Origin: UBA668 sp963720695
GTDB taxonomy: Bacteria; Actinomycetota; Acidimicrobiia; Acidimicrobiales; Ilumatobacteraceae
DNA: 64,000 nucleotides
Assembly: GCA_963720695.1 (NCBI GenBank)
Contig: CAVRGG010000001.1
Location: 310,001-374,000, forward strand
Direction: 5' to 3'
A model generated the notes under the pieces. That model was not told where the DNA came from. It saw only the letters and a program-made list of their open reading frames with translations, and did no database searches. Shown in pieces: positions 40,989 to 49,656 of this stretch. How positions within the stretch are numbered: position 1 is the stretch's first letter; the number at the start of each line of letters is the position of its first letter. Both the position numbers and the translations under genes were made by a program.

Positions 40989-41852
40989 ATGGAGTACACC
41001 CAGATCACGTACGACGTCGCCGACCAGATCGCGACGATCACGCTGCAGCGTCCCGATCAGCTCAACGCTTTCACCGGCGTGATGATGCGGGAGATGATCG
41101 ACGCGTTCGACCAGGTCGACGCGGACGACGACGTCCGCGCAGTGATCGTCACCGGTGCCGGCCGCGGTTTCTGTGCCGGGGCCGACCTGTCCGGTGGCGG
41201 CGAGACGTTCAGCCGCGGCGGCAGCGACGAGATCCCTGAGGACGTGGGGATTCCGCGCGACGGAGGTGGCCTGGTGTCGCTGCGGATCTTCGAGTGCACC
41301 AAGCCGGTCATCGGCGCCATCAACGGGGCGGCCGTGGGTGTCGGGGTGACGATGACGCTGCCGATGGACATCCGTCTCGCCAGCGAGCACGCCAAGTTCG
41401 GGTTCGTGTTCGCTCGTCGGGGCATCGTGCCCGAGGCATGCTCGTCGTGGTTCCTCCCTCGTCTGGTGGGGATCAGCCAGGCGGCCGAGTGGTGCTACTC
41501 CGGACGAGTGTTCCCGGCCTCGGAGGCCCTCGCCGGGGGACTGGTGCGGAGTGTGCACGCGGCGGACGATCTGCTGCCCGCAGCTCGGGCGATCGCGACC
41601 GAGATCGCCGCGAACACCGCTCCCGTCAGCGTGGCGCTCACCCGGCAGATGCTCTGGCGCATGCTGGGCGCAGCGCACCCGATGGAGGCCCACCGGGTCG
41701 ATTCGCGCGGGATTCTCGAGCGCGGTCGGAGCGCGGACGCACGTGAGGGTGTCGTCAGCTTCCTCGAGAAGCGGGCACCCCAGTTCCCGGTGAAGGTCAG
41801 CGACGGGCTGCCCGACATCTTTCCGTCACACGAAACTCCAAAGTTCTCGTAA
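40989..41852 (+). CDS. Enoyl-CoA hydratase/isomerase-family protein
   Basis: A 287-residue crotonase-fold enzyme. GAGRGFCAGADLSGG near 57-71 forms the first half of the CoA oxyanion hole, and KPVIGAINGAAVGVGVTMTLPMDIRLAS the second. GIVPEACSSWFLPRLVG includes the catalytic Glu position. It probably hydrates or isomerises an enoyl-CoA in fatty-acid or aromatic breakdown, but crotonases vary widely and the exact substrate is unknown. It has its own -10 box and is not part of the cell-division unit. Confidence 0.87.
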   Translation: MEYTQITYDVADQIATITLQRPDQLNAFTGVMMREMIDAFDQVDADDDVRAVIVTGAGRGFCAGADLSGGGETFSRGGSDEIPEDVGIPRDGGGLVSLRIFECTKPVIGAINGAAVGVGVTMTLPMDIRLASEHAKFGFVFARRGIVPEACSSWFLPRLVGISQAAEWCYSGRVFPASEALAGGLVRSVHAADDLLPAARAIATEIAANTAPVSVALTRQMLWRMLGAAHPMEAHRVDSRGILERGRSADAREGVVSFLEKRAPQFPVKVSDGLPDIFPSHETPKFS

Positions 41853-41878
41853 AGGTCCCCACGCACGGTGCCGATCAA

Positions 41879-41905
41879 CTCTGCGCACGACAACAAGGCG
41901 CAGAG
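41879..41905. terminator. Hairpin in the leader of the 64-residue gene
   Basis: CTCTGCGC-N11-GCGCAGAG is a perfect 8-bp stem. It could end transcription of the hydratase gene or act as an operator for the next one; no T-run follows. Confidence 0.4.
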
Positions 41906-41943
41906 GCGGGCGACGTCAGCTGCACGAACGATGAGGGCGGACC

Positions 41944-42138
41944 ATGACGACTGCACTGGCAACCCGGCTGCACGCCGGCAACGTGATCGAAGTTGACATC
42001 GACGACGACTCGGCGACAGCACTCGTGCTGCTCGCCACGCATGAGTTCGTGATCCTCGATCCCTGCGACGGGCGCACCCCGATCGTGGTTCGGGCCGAGG
42101 AGCTCGGCAGTGTGAGGATCTTCTCCGGTCGCGAATAG
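41944..42138 (+). CDS. Small protein of unknown function
   Basis: A 64-residue acidic protein. LHAGNVIEVDIDDDSATALVLLATHEFVILDPC suggests a small beta-barrel or SH3-like fold of alternating strands. I do not recognise a family. GAGGGCGG lies just before the ATG as a ribosome site. Its TAG stop codon is the first half of the TAGCCT box of the following globin gene, so the two are tightly packed but probably separately transcribed. Confidence 0.55.
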   Translation: MTTALATRLHAGNVIEVDIDDDSATALVLLATHEFVILDPCDGRTPIVVRAEELGSVRIFSGRE

Positions 42139-42141
42139 CCT
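42136..42141 (+). promoter_or_regulatory. -10 box TAGCCT for glbO, overlapping a stop codon
   Basis: TAGCCT-N8-ATG(42150), leaderless type; its first three bases are the stop codon of the upstream gene. Confidence 0.5.
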
Positions 42142-42149
42142 CGACCTCG

Positions 42150-42557
42150 ATGTCTGACGACGACGAGGTCACGATCTTCGAAGCAGCGGGCGGGATGCCG
42201 TTCTTCGTACGGCTCGTCGATGCGTTCTACGAGGGTGTCGTCACCGACGGCGTGCTCCGGCCGCTGTACCCGGACGACGACCTCGACGGCGCCCGACACC
42301 GGCTCACCCTGTTCTTGGCCCAGTACTGGGGCGGCCCGCAGACCTACATGGAAGAGCGGGGCCACCCGATGCTGCGCGCGCGGCACATGCCGTTCCACGT
42401 CGGCCCCACCGAGCGTGACCACTGGCTGCTGCACATGGCCGCTGCGGTCGAGCGCTGCACGGAGCCCGGCGCGGTGCGAGATGCGTTGATGCAGTACTTC
42501 GTCACGGCGGCGGAGCACATGCGCAACGACAGCGCTCTCCGCATCGTGCAGCCCTAG
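42150..42557 (+). CDS. glbO: Group II truncated hemoglobin (GlbO type)
   Basis: A 135-residue 2-on-2 globin. AGGMPFFVRLVDAFYEGVVTDGVL is helices A-B, LYPDDDLDGARHRLTLFLAQYWGGPQTYMEERGHPMLRARH spans the B10/CD and E-F region with the group II WGGP turn, and RARHMPFHVG provides the proximal His. The family binds oxygen and helps detoxify NO or peroxide; in mycobacteria it associates with the membrane. It is close to canonical length and starts right after a leaderless -10 box. Confidence 0.93.
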   Translation: MSDDDEVTIFEAAGGMPFFVRLVDAFYEGVVTDGVLRPLYPDDDLDGARHRLTLFLAQYWGGPQTYMEERGHPMLRARHMPFHVGPTERDHWLLHMAAAVERCTEPGAVRDALMQYFVTAAEHMRNDSALRIVQP

Positions 42558-42563
42558 TACCGT
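42558..42563 (+). promoter_or_regulatory. -10 box TACCGT
   Basis: TACCGT-N7-ATG(42571), leaderless type, beginning directly after the glbO stop codon. Confidence 0.4.
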
Positions 42564-42570
42564 CACCGTC

Positions 42571-42999
42571 ATGCACGAGCAGCATGTGGCAAGGGTGGTC
42601 GCGCGGGCGGCGAAAGGGCTGAAGGTCGTGGCGCTGGTGCTCGCCGTCGGATGCCTGGTGAACGGCTATCTCACGGTGACGATCGACCAGAACTCCTACT
42701 ACAGCCCCGGTTCGAACATGCCCAGGTTGCCGTTCAGGATGCAACTGGACCAGTTCCTGTCGGTCACGACGGGGACGTTGGCCTGGATCGCGCTCGTCGC
42801 TGCTGCTGCCTACGGACTGCAAGTGGCGGCAGCCTCGCTCGCCCGGGGGTCGTCTGCCGCCGGAGGCGAGGTCGTCGGCGATCCCTCCGACCCGTTCGAA
42901 CCGGCGACGCCACCGGTCCCGGTGCCGCTCATGGCGCCTCGCCCGACGCGTCCCGCAGCCAGCGATGTCAACCCGAACGACGACATCTGGAAGCCCTGA
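42571..42999 (+). CDS. Small membrane protein of unknown function
   Basis: A 142-residue protein with two predicted membrane helices, at about 13-32 (GLKVVALVLAVGCLVNGYLTV) and 66-86 (TGTLAWIALVAAAAYGLQVA). The polar C-terminus is rich in Pro and Asp and ends DDIWKP. I recognise no family. It converges on the RNA methyltransferase gene after 5 bp. Confidence 0.6.
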   Translation: MHEQHVARVVARAAKGLKVVALVLAVGCLVNGYLTVTIDQNSYYSPGSNMPRLPFRMQLDQFLSVTTGTLAWIALVAAAAYGLQVAAASLARGSSAAGGEVVGDPSDPFEPATPPVPVPLMAPRPTRPAASDVNPNDDIWKP

Positions 43000-43004
43000 C
43001 GCCC

Positions 43005-43802
43005 TCACCGACGACGGAGTGCCCAGCACGCCACCGCGCTGGCGGCGGCGACGTTCAGTGAATCGACACCACCGTGCATGGGGATGCTCACCCGTTGGGA
43101 GGCGGCAGCCATCGCCCCATCGGTGAGGCCGACACGTTCGGAGCCCACGAGCAGTGCGACCCGATCGAGCGCGACCACGTCGTCGAGTGGCCGCGCGTCG
43201 GCAGACGGGGTGAGTGCGCACACCTGCCATCCGTCGCGCACGAGCTCACCCACGGTGGTCGGCATGTCATCGGTGCGGGCGTGGGGGAGGTGCAGCGAGT
43301 GGCCCATCGACACCCGCATCGCCCGCCGGGCGAGCGGGTCGACGCTGGTCGAGTCGAGCACCAGCCCCTCCCATCCCAGTGCGAGTGCGTTGCGGACGAT
43401 GCTGCCGATGTTGAGCGGGTTGTCGACCGCTTCGGCGAGGACCAGTCGGCGGGCGCTCGCCGCGAGTTGCGCCACGGTGGTGCGCGCCGGTCGCTCGAAG
43501 AGGGCGACGATGCTGTACGGCATGCCCAGTTGGGTCACCGCGGCCCGCAACTGCTCGCCCCCGGCGTACACGGGCACGAGGTCGGCGAGCCGTGCGGTCA
43601 CCGCGGGCGGACGGCGTGCGTCGACGAGCGCGAGGACGGGTGTGCACCCGGCGTCGAGCGCCCGCTCCACCACGAGGTCGCCCTCGGTCATGAACAGCCC
43701 GTCGCCGCCGTCGTCGCGACGTTGCCGCCGGTTCGAGAGACCCCGTTCGTTGAGCCGGAACGGGGCAACCCGCGGGTCGTCGGGGTCGTCGATGACGATC
43801 AT
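43005..43802 (-). CDS. SpoU/TrmH-family RNA 2'-O-methyltransferase
   Basis: A 265-residue SPOUT methyltransferase that uses SAM to methylate a ribose in rRNA or tRNA. The three trefoil-knot motifs are present: NPLNIGSIVRNALALGWEGLVL (motif 1, with the catalytic Asn and Arg), LLVGSERVGL (motif 2) and IPMHGGVDSLNVAAASAVA (motif 3). The N-terminal RNA-binding region contains LSNRRQRRDDGGDGLFMTEGDLVVERAL. The exact target base is unknown. It follows menB by 13 bases on the same strand. Confidence 0.9.
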   Translation of the reverse strand: MIVIDDPDDPRVAPFRLNERGLSNRRQRRDDGGDGLFMTEGDLVVERALDAGCTPVLALVDARRPPAVTARLADLVPVYAGGEQLRAAVTQLGMPYSIVALFERPARTTVAQLAASARRLVLAEAVDNPLNIGSIVRNALALGWEGLVLDSTSVDPLARRAMRVSMGHSLHLPHARTDDMPTTVGELVRDGWQVCALTPSADARPLDDVVALDRVALLVGSERVGLTDGAMAAASQRVSIPMHGGVDSLNVAAASAVACWALRRR

Positions 43803-43815
43803 CGTGCAGGCGGCG

Positions 43816-44715
43816 TCAGAAGTGCCAGGGGAACGCGCTCCAGTCGGGGTCGCGCTTCTCGAGGAAGGACTCGCGACCTTCCTGGGCCTCGTCGGTCATG
43901 TAGGCCAAGCGAGTCGCCTCGCCTGCGAACACCTGCTGGCCGATGAGCCCGTCGTCGATCAGGTTGAACGAGAACTTCAACATCCGCTGGGCAGTCGGGC
44001 TCTTGCCGTTGATCTCCTTGGCCCACTGCAACGCCTCCCGTTCCAGCTCGGCGTGCGGGTACACGCCGTTGACGGCGCCCATCCGCTGCATGTCGTCGGC
44101 CGAGTACTCGCGGCCCAGGAAGAAGATCTCGCGGGCGAACTTCTGGCCGACCTGGCGGGCGAGGTAGGCGCTGCCGAAGCCACCGTCGAAGCTGGCCACG
44201 TCGGCATCGGTCTGCTTGAAGCGGGCGTGCTCGCGGCTGGCGAGCGTGAGGTCGCTGACCACGTGCAGGCTGTGCCCCCCGCCTGCGGCCCAGCCGGGCA
44301 CCACGCAGATGACGACCTTGGGCATGAAGCGGATGAGACGCTGCACCTCGAGGATGTGCAGGCGCCCGGCGCGGCCGGGCTGCACGGTGTCTGCCGTGTC
44401 GCCGTCGGCGTACTTGTAGCCGTCCTTGCCACGGATCCGTTGGTCGCCTCCGCTGCAGAACGCCCATCCGCCGTCCTTGGGTGACGGCCCGTTGCCGGTG
44501 AGCAGGACGCAGCCGACATCGGTGCTCATCCGCGCGTGGTCGAGCGCGAGGTACAGCTGGTCGACGGTGCGCGGCCGGAACGCGTTGCGCACCTCCGGTC
44601 GGTTGAACGCGATGCGCACCGTGCCGTGCTCGACACTGCGGTGATAGGTGATGTCGTCGAAGTCGAAGTCGGGGACCTCGCGCCACGCCGAGGGATCGAA
44701 GATCTCGGAGACCAT
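43816..44715 (-). CDS. menB: 1,4-dihydroxy-2-naphthoyl-CoA synthase
   Basis: A 299-residue crotonase-fold enzyme that closes the second ring in menaquinone synthesis from o-succinylbenzoyl-CoA. It begins with DITYHRSVEHGTVRIAFNRPEVRNAFRP. CSGGDQRIRGKDGY is the MenB-specific loop, VPGWAAGGGHSLHVVSDLTLAS the oxyanion region, and DGGFGSAYLARQVGQKFAREIFFLGREY is diagnostic. Menaquinone fits an actinobacterial respiratory chain. It is divergent from an alpha/beta hydrolase gene with 31 bp between the starts. Confidence 0.96.
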   Translation of the reverse strand: MVSEIFDPSAWREVPDFDFDDITYHRSVEHGTVRIAFNRPEVRNAFRPRTVDQLYLALDHARMSTDVGCVLLTGNGPSPKDGGWAFCSGGDQRIRGKDGYKYADGDTADTVQPGRAGRLHILEVQRLIRFMPKVVICVVPGWAAGGGHSLHVVSDLTLASREHARFKQTDADVASFDGGFGSAYLARQVGQKFAREIFFLGREYSADDMQRMGAVNGVYPHAELEREALQWAKEINGKSPTAQRMLKFSFNLIDDGLIGQQVFAGEATRLAYMTDEAQEGRESFLEKRDPDWSAFPWHF

Positions 44716-44734
44716 CGGGTCATCTTCCCACTGC

Positions 44735-44740
44735 TACGTT
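44735..44740 (+). promoter_or_regulatory. -10 box TACGTT
   Basis: TACGTT-N6-ATG(44747) for the hydrolase-cofE unit, in the 31-bp divergent gap with menB. Confidence 0.45.
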
Positions 44741-44746
44741 CGGCGC

Positions 44747-45532
44747 ATGGCATTCGCAGCGATCAACGGCCAGAACATCTACTACGAGGACACCGGTGGC
44801 GACGGCCCGGCCGTGATCCTCGCGCACGGCTTCCTGATGGACCACGAGATGTTCGCGCCGCAGGTCGCCGCGCTGCGCGACACGTATCGAGTCATCACGT
44901 GGGACGAGCGCGGGTTCGGCCTCACCGAGTTCGACGGCAACCCGTTCACGTATTGGGATTCGGCCGCGGACTGCCTCGGGTTGCTTTCACACCTGGGCAT
45001 CGAACGCGCCGTGGTCGGCGGCATGAGCCAGGGAGGCTTCCTCTCTCTGCGGGTCGCACTCACCGCTCCGGAGCGGGTGCGGGCGCTGATCCTGCTCGAC
45101 ACGAGCGCCGCGCTCGACCACCCGGAGACGCTCGCCGCCAACCAGGGCATGGTCGACATGTGGCTGTCGGTGGGTCCGGTCGACGACCTCGCCGGTGCGG
45201 TCGCGGCGATCATCATCAACGACGCAGAGGAGAACCCGAAGTGGGTGGCCAAGTGGCAGGCCCGACCCAAGGAGCTGCTCGCCGAGTCCGCCCGGTGCCT
45301 GTTGACGCGCGACGACGTCAGCCCGCGGCTCGGGGAGATCACCTGCCCGGCGTTGGTCGTCCACGGCACCGAGGACACCGCCCTCCCGATGGAGGACGCC
45401 GAGGCGATGGCCGCCGCGCTCGTCGGCTGCAACGGTGTCGTCAAGGTGTCCGGCGCGCACGCTGCCAACCTGACCAACCCGGTGCCGGTGAACGCCGCCA
45501 TCCTCGACTTCCTGGCCGCGCTTCCCGCGTGA
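44747..45532 (+). CDS. Alpha/beta-fold hydrolase
   Basis: A 261-residue alpha/beta hydrolase. The oxyanion region is AHGFLMDHEMF, the nucleophile elbow GGMSQGGFLSL (G-x-S-x-G) near residue 91, the acid is in LVVHGTEDTALP and the His in SGAHAANL. It resembles esterases and C-C hydrolases of the 3-oxoadipate enol-lactonase/haloperoxidase type, with substrate unknown. Its stop overlaps the GTG of cofE, so the two are co-translated. A link to F420 metabolism is not established. Confidence 0.87.
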   Translation: MAFAAINGQNIYYEDTGGDGPAVILAHGFLMDHEMFAPQVAALRDTYRVITWDERGFGLTEFDGNPFTYWDSAADCLGLLSHLGIERAVVGGMSQGGFLSLRVALTAPERVRALILLDTSAALDHPETLAANQGMVDMWLSVGPVDDLAGAVAAIIINDAEENPKWVAKWQARPKELLAESARCLLTRDDVSPRLGEITCPALVVHGTEDTALPMEDAEAMAAALVGCNGVVKVSGAHAANLTNPVPVNAAILDFLAALPA

Positions 45533-46281
45533 CGTCGCTGCAGATCTTCGGCATCGTCGGTCTCCCCGAGATCGTCGAGGGCACCGACCTCGCCACCGCC
45601 ATCCTCGCCGCCGCCGCCACGGCCGGCACGCCGCTGGCGTCGGGCGATGTCGTCGTCGTCACCTCCAAGATCGTCTCCAAGGCCGAGGGCCGCACGGTCG
45701 AACTCGCCGACGTGGTGCCCTCGCAGTTCGCGACGGAGTGGTCGCAACGGTGGGACAAGGACCCCGCGGTCACCGAATTGGTGCTGCGCGAGGCGAAGCG
45801 GGTGGTGCGCCAGCTCGGTCCGGTGCTGATCACCGAGACCCACCACGGCTTCGTGTGCGCCAACAGCGGGATCGACCAGTCCAGCAGCGGCGCCCACGGG
45901 CGGGCGGTGCTCTTACCGATCGATTCCGACGAGTCGGCGCGCGGGATCCGCGAGGGGTTCGTCGCCGCCGGTGTCGATGCCGCGGTGATCATCAGCGACA
46001 CGTTCGGCCGTGCGTGGCGTGAGGGGCAGACCGACGTCGCCATCGGCATCGCCGGCATGCAGCCGATCTTCAGCTACATCGGCCAGGTCGACCCGCACGG
46101 TCACGAGTTCAAGGTGCAGGCGCTGTGCACCGCGGACGAGCTCGCCGGTGCCGCCGAGCTGGTCAAGGGCAACGTCTCGCGGGTGCCGGTGGCGGTCATC
46201 CGCGGGCACGCGTGGGAGCGCGACGACAGCGCCACCCTCGCACCGGTGTTGCGCGACCAAGCCCGCGACCTGTTCAGATAG
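45529..46281 (+). CDS. cofE: F420-0:gamma-glutamyl ligase
   Basis: A 250-residue CofE-family enzyme that adds the first gamma-linked glutamates to F420-0 using GTP. IFGIVGLPEIVEGTDLATAI at the start, TETHHGFVCANSGIDQSSSG in the middle (metal/GTP site) and ISDTFGRAWREGQTDVAIGIAG are diagnostic. It corresponds to the N-terminal half of mycobacterial FbiB; the nitroreductase-like half is absent. Start GTG 45529 overlaps the preceding stop. cofD lies 35 kb away in this window. Confidence 0.94.
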   Translation: MTSLQIFGIVGLPEIVEGTDLATAILAAAATAGTPLASGDVVVVTSKIVSKAEGRTVELADVVPSQFATEWSQRWDKDPAVTELVLREAKRVVRQLGPVLITETHHGFVCANSGIDQSSSGAHGRAVLLPIDSDESARGIREGFVAAGVDAAVIISDTFGRAWREGQTDVAIGIAGMQPIFSYIGQVDPHGHEFKVQALCTADELAGAAELVKGNVSRVPVAVIRGHAWERDDSATLAPVLRDQARDLFR

Positions 46282-46285
46282 CCCC

Positions 46286-46744
46286 ATGAGCCATCAGGTC
46301 GAAGTCACCAAAGTCATCGCCGCCACGCCCGAGCAGGTGTACGCGCTCGTCAGCGACCTGTGCCGGATGGGGGAGTGGTCACCGGAGAACACCGGCGGCT
46401 CGTGGACGAAGGGAGCCACCGGCCCGGCGGTGGGTGCGCGGTTCGAGGGCACCAACCGCATCGGCAAGAAGAAGTGGAAGACCATCAGCACGGTCACCGT
46501 CGCCGAGCCGGGTCGCGAGTTCGCGTTCGACGTGACGGCCATGGGGATGAAGGTCGCGCGCTGGGGCTTCGCGCTCGCCCCCGTCGACGGCGGCACCGAG
46601 GTGACCCACTACTGGGACGACCATCGCAGCGCCGTGACGGCCACGCTCACCGGGCTCGCGCTCGGGGTGAAGGACCGAGCCGTCCACAACGCAGCGAACA
46701 TGTCGACGACGCTCGACGGGCTCGCCGCCGCGACCGCCGGCTGA
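46286..46744 (+). CDS. SRPBCC-fold (polyketide cyclase/START-like) protein
   Basis: A 152-residue single-domain protein of the SRPBCC helix-grip fold: VEVTKVIAATPEQVYALVSDLCRMGEWSP is the first strand and helix, AVGARFEGTNRIG and WKTISTVTVAEPGREFAF are the sheet, and the C-terminal helix is LTGLALGVKDRAVHNAANM. Such proteins bind hydrophobic ligands, and the ligand is unknown. It begins 4 bases after cofE, so it is likely in the same operon. Confidence 0.82.
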   Translation: MSHQVEVTKVIAATPEQVYALVSDLCRMGEWSPENTGGSWTKGATGPAVGARFEGTNRIGKKKWKTISTVTVAEPGREFAFDVTAMGMKVARWGFALAPVDGGTEVTHYWDDHRSAVTATLTGLALGVKDRAVHNAANMSTTLDGLAAATAG

Positions 46745-46746
46745 CG

Positions 46747-48730
46747 TCACGCACCGAGTGGGTGCCCTCGGAAGAAGTCCCACATGATCGAGTTGGCCGA
46801 GATGGTCTGAGTCGTCGGGCCGACGATGTCGGAGATCGTGGTGTCGAACTGACTGCCGGGCCACGTGTGCCCGCCGCCTTCGATGGTGTACAAACGCGTC
46901 TCCGCGTCGCAGTTCGGCCAGCTCGTCATGGTCACGTCGGTGGCGACCTCGTGTCTCCGAGGCGGCGGTGTCGCACCCGTTGCGGGCTGCCCACGCGGCG
47001 GCGATGTCGGGCACCGAGGCGTGGACGTCCTCGGGCGCGATCACCCCGAACCCGGTGAGGTCGGTGCCGATGGTGCCGTTGCCATCCGGACTCGGCAGCG
47101 CCTCGGCCTTCGCTCCGACACCGCCGGTGTAGCTGAGGTACTGGTCGTCCGTGCCGTGGAACGTCACGAGCGGCACCGGGCGCGACGGGCCGCAGCCATC
47201 TGGGTTGCGGACACCCGACACCGGCGCCACCGCGGCGATCCGGTCCGCCATCGTGCATGCCAGGGTCGCAGTCATCATCGCCCCGTTCGACATGCCGGTG
47301 ACGAACACCCGATGGGTGTCGATGCACAGCGTCGACTCGAGCTCGTCGAGCAGCGCACCGATCCAGCCGACGTCGGGACCGTCGAGCGTCGTGTTCCACA
47401 GGCTGACCGGCCGGGTGACCTCCGGGGCGACGGTCACGAAGCGGTGCACGTCACCGAACGCGGGCAGGTCGGACTCGAGCACCTGCAGATCCGCGGTCTG
47501 GAGCCATCCGTGCAGCGTGATCACGAGCGGGAGCGGCGTCGCGCCGTCGTAGGCCGGCGGCAGGTGGCGCACGTAGGAGCCGGCCGCGCCGCCGAAGGCG
47601 ACGGGTTCCGTGACCTGCCCGGGTGAGACCGGGGATTCGTTGTCGCAGCCGACGGAGGCGGCCACCGTGGCGAGACCGGCGAGCGACTCGAACTCCCGCA
47701 CCGCCTGCACGCCGAGGGACGGGAAGTTGATGTTGAGTCCGACGATGCCCTGATCGAGGAAGTCGCGGTACGAGGCGAGGTTCTCCAGGTCGCGGTTGTT
47801 GGGCCAGACCCAGATCGGATATCCGGCGAGGGTCGCGTCCGCGACGACCTGCGGCGTGATCACCTGCAAGCTCGAGTACTCGGGCGGTAGCTGCAGGATG
47901 CGCATGCCGTCGGGGATCGGAGTGCGGTCGAGGACCCACCCGGTCAGTGCAGCGAGACCCGGCGACACCTCGATGTCGGGTGCGATCTGGTGGAAGTAGC
48001 TGACGATCTCGTCTTGGAACGAGGCGACGACGGTGTCGGCGGCGCGGCCGAGGTCGTGCAGTTCCTTGGCCAGCTCGTCGGCGGCCCGTTTGGCGACGTC
48101 GCCCTCACCCTTGATCTCGATGTTGAGTGGGATGTCGGGAAACCGCTCGATCAACTGGGGCAGCGTGGGTAGTGCGAAGTCGTCGGCGGTGTAGCCGGGG
48201 GGCGGCGGTACGTCGCCGGTGCGCATCCCGCGGTACAGGTAGTCCGTCGCAGGACGGTCGTGGCAGTCGCTGCAGTCGGTGCTGAACCAGTACGCAGCGT
48301 CGAGGGCCGCAATGTCCGCCGAAGTCATGTCGGCGACGGCACCGGTGCCATTGGTGTTGCGGTCGACCGAGTCGTCGTGCTGCACGAGCAGCGCGCCGTC
48401 CTTGGTGAGCAGCACGTTGAGGTCGAGCATGTCGACACCGGCCTTCACACTCTCGCCGAACGCGAACATCGTGCTGGCCGGGAAGTTGTCCTCGCCCGCC
48501 GTGTGGGCGAGCACGATCGGCCGCCCGAGAGCGAGCAGTTCGTCGATGGATGCCGCGTAGTCCGGTGTCGGCTCGGCGGTGGTGGTCGTCGCCGGTGTCG
48601 TCGTGGTGGTCGACGACGCGGCGACAGTGGTGGTGGTCGCCGTCGCCACGGTGCTCGCCGTGCTCGAGTCACCGTCGGAGCAACCGGCACCGAGGCCGAG
48701 GAGGGCGAGCAGGGCGATGGCGCGTCTCAT
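46747..48730 (-). pseudogene. Exported GDPD-like / polyester-depolymerase fusion protein, frameshifted
   Basis: About 660 residues in two frames. An N-terminal signal (IALLALLGLGAGCSDG) has an imperfect lipobox (Cys17 without Leu at -3), followed by a Thr-rich linker. Residues 70-370 resemble a glycerophosphodiester phosphodiesterase barrel (IVLAHTAGEDNF, LLVQHDDSVDRNTNGTG, IPLNIEIKGEGD), but the usual HRG, PENT and ELD motifs are altered. From about 390 it is a polyhydroxybutyrate-depolymerase/feruloyl-esterase-like domain with the nucleophile GMSNGAMM and a His in EGGGHTWPG. The frame is lost by one extra base near 46948 (aca cga g gtc gcc on the coding strand). It overlaps psuG by ATGA. 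Confidence 0.75.
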
Positions 48731-49656
48731 CGGAGCAGTCTGGCGTACTCGACCGCGATCTCAGCGGCCGTGGCCGCGTTGTTGCGCACGAGTGCCAGGT
48801 TGGCCGCCAGGCTGCGGCCGGCGGTCTGCTCGGTGACGCGTGCGAGCAGGAACGGCGTCACGTCCTGGCCCTCGATGCCCCGTGCGTCGAGCTCGCCGAG
48901 CGCCTCCTCGATCGTCGCTGCGATCTCCTCCGCGGGGATCTCGTCCTCGACCGGGATCGGATTGGCGATGCTGATGCCACAGGTGAGGCCGAGCCGGTTC
49001 CACGTGGCATCGAGCAGCCGGGCGATCTCCGCCGGACCATCGACTCGGCGGGGAGCGGGATGGTCGCTCGTGCGGCTGTAGAACGACGGGAAGTCGTCGC
49101 TCCCGTCGACCACCACGGGCACTCCGAGCGTCTCGAGTCGCTGGAGCGTGAGGCCGATGTCGAGGATGCTCTTCACGCCCGCCGACACGACGGCGACGGG
49201 GGTGGAGGCGAGCTCGGCGAGATCGGCGGAGATGTCGAACGTCTCACCGGCCCGACGATGCACGCCGCCGATGCCGCCGGTCCCGAACACGCGGATGCCG
49301 GCGATCGCCGCCAGCCGCATGGTGGCAGCGACGGTCGTCGCTCCGGTGTTGCCGGTGGCGATCAACCACGGCAGGTCTCGTGTAGAGGCCTTGAACACGC
49401 CCTCGGCGGACGCGAGCGAATGCAGCTGCTCGGCATCGAGCCCGACGTGGCAGCGACCCTCGAGCACGGCGACCGTGGCGGGCACCGCGCCGTGCGACCG
49501 GACGATCTGTTCCACCTCCGTGGCCATCTCGACGTTCTGGGGGAAGGGCATGCCATGGCTGATGATGGTGCTCTCCAGCGCGACCACAGGTCCTCCGTCG
49601 GCAAGGGCGGCGGCGACGTCAGGGTGGATGGTCAGAACATGCATGTGAGTGATCAT
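48727..49656 (-). CDS. psuG: Pseudouridine-5'-phosphate glycosidase
   Basis: A 309-residue enzyme that reversibly splits pseudouridine-5'-phosphate into uracil and ribose-5-phosphate. ALESTIISHGMPFPQN at about 21-38 is the family signature, and FKASTRDLPW, GNTGATTVAATM and TGGIGGVHRRAGETFDISADL are conserved, including the catalytic Lys. The partner kinase psuK is not in the window. The ATG at 49656 overlaps the Lrp gene stop (ATGA), placing psuG third in an aminotransferase-Lrp-psuG-hydrolase chain. Confidence 0.94.
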   Translation of the reverse strand: MITHMHVLTIHPDVAAALADGGPVVALESTIISHGMPFPQNVEMATEVEQIVRSHGAVPATVAVLEGRCHVGLDAEQLHSLASAEGVFKASTRDLPWLIATGNTGATTVAATMRLAAIAGIRVFGTGGIGGVHRRAGETFDISADLAELASTPVAVVSAGVKSILDIGLTLQRLETLGVPVVVDGSDDFPSFYSRTSDHPAPRRVDGPAEIARLLDATWNRLGLTCGISIANPIPVEDEIPAEEIAATIEEALGELDARGIEGQDVTPFLLARVTEQTAGRSLAANLALVRNNAATAAEIAVEYARLLR

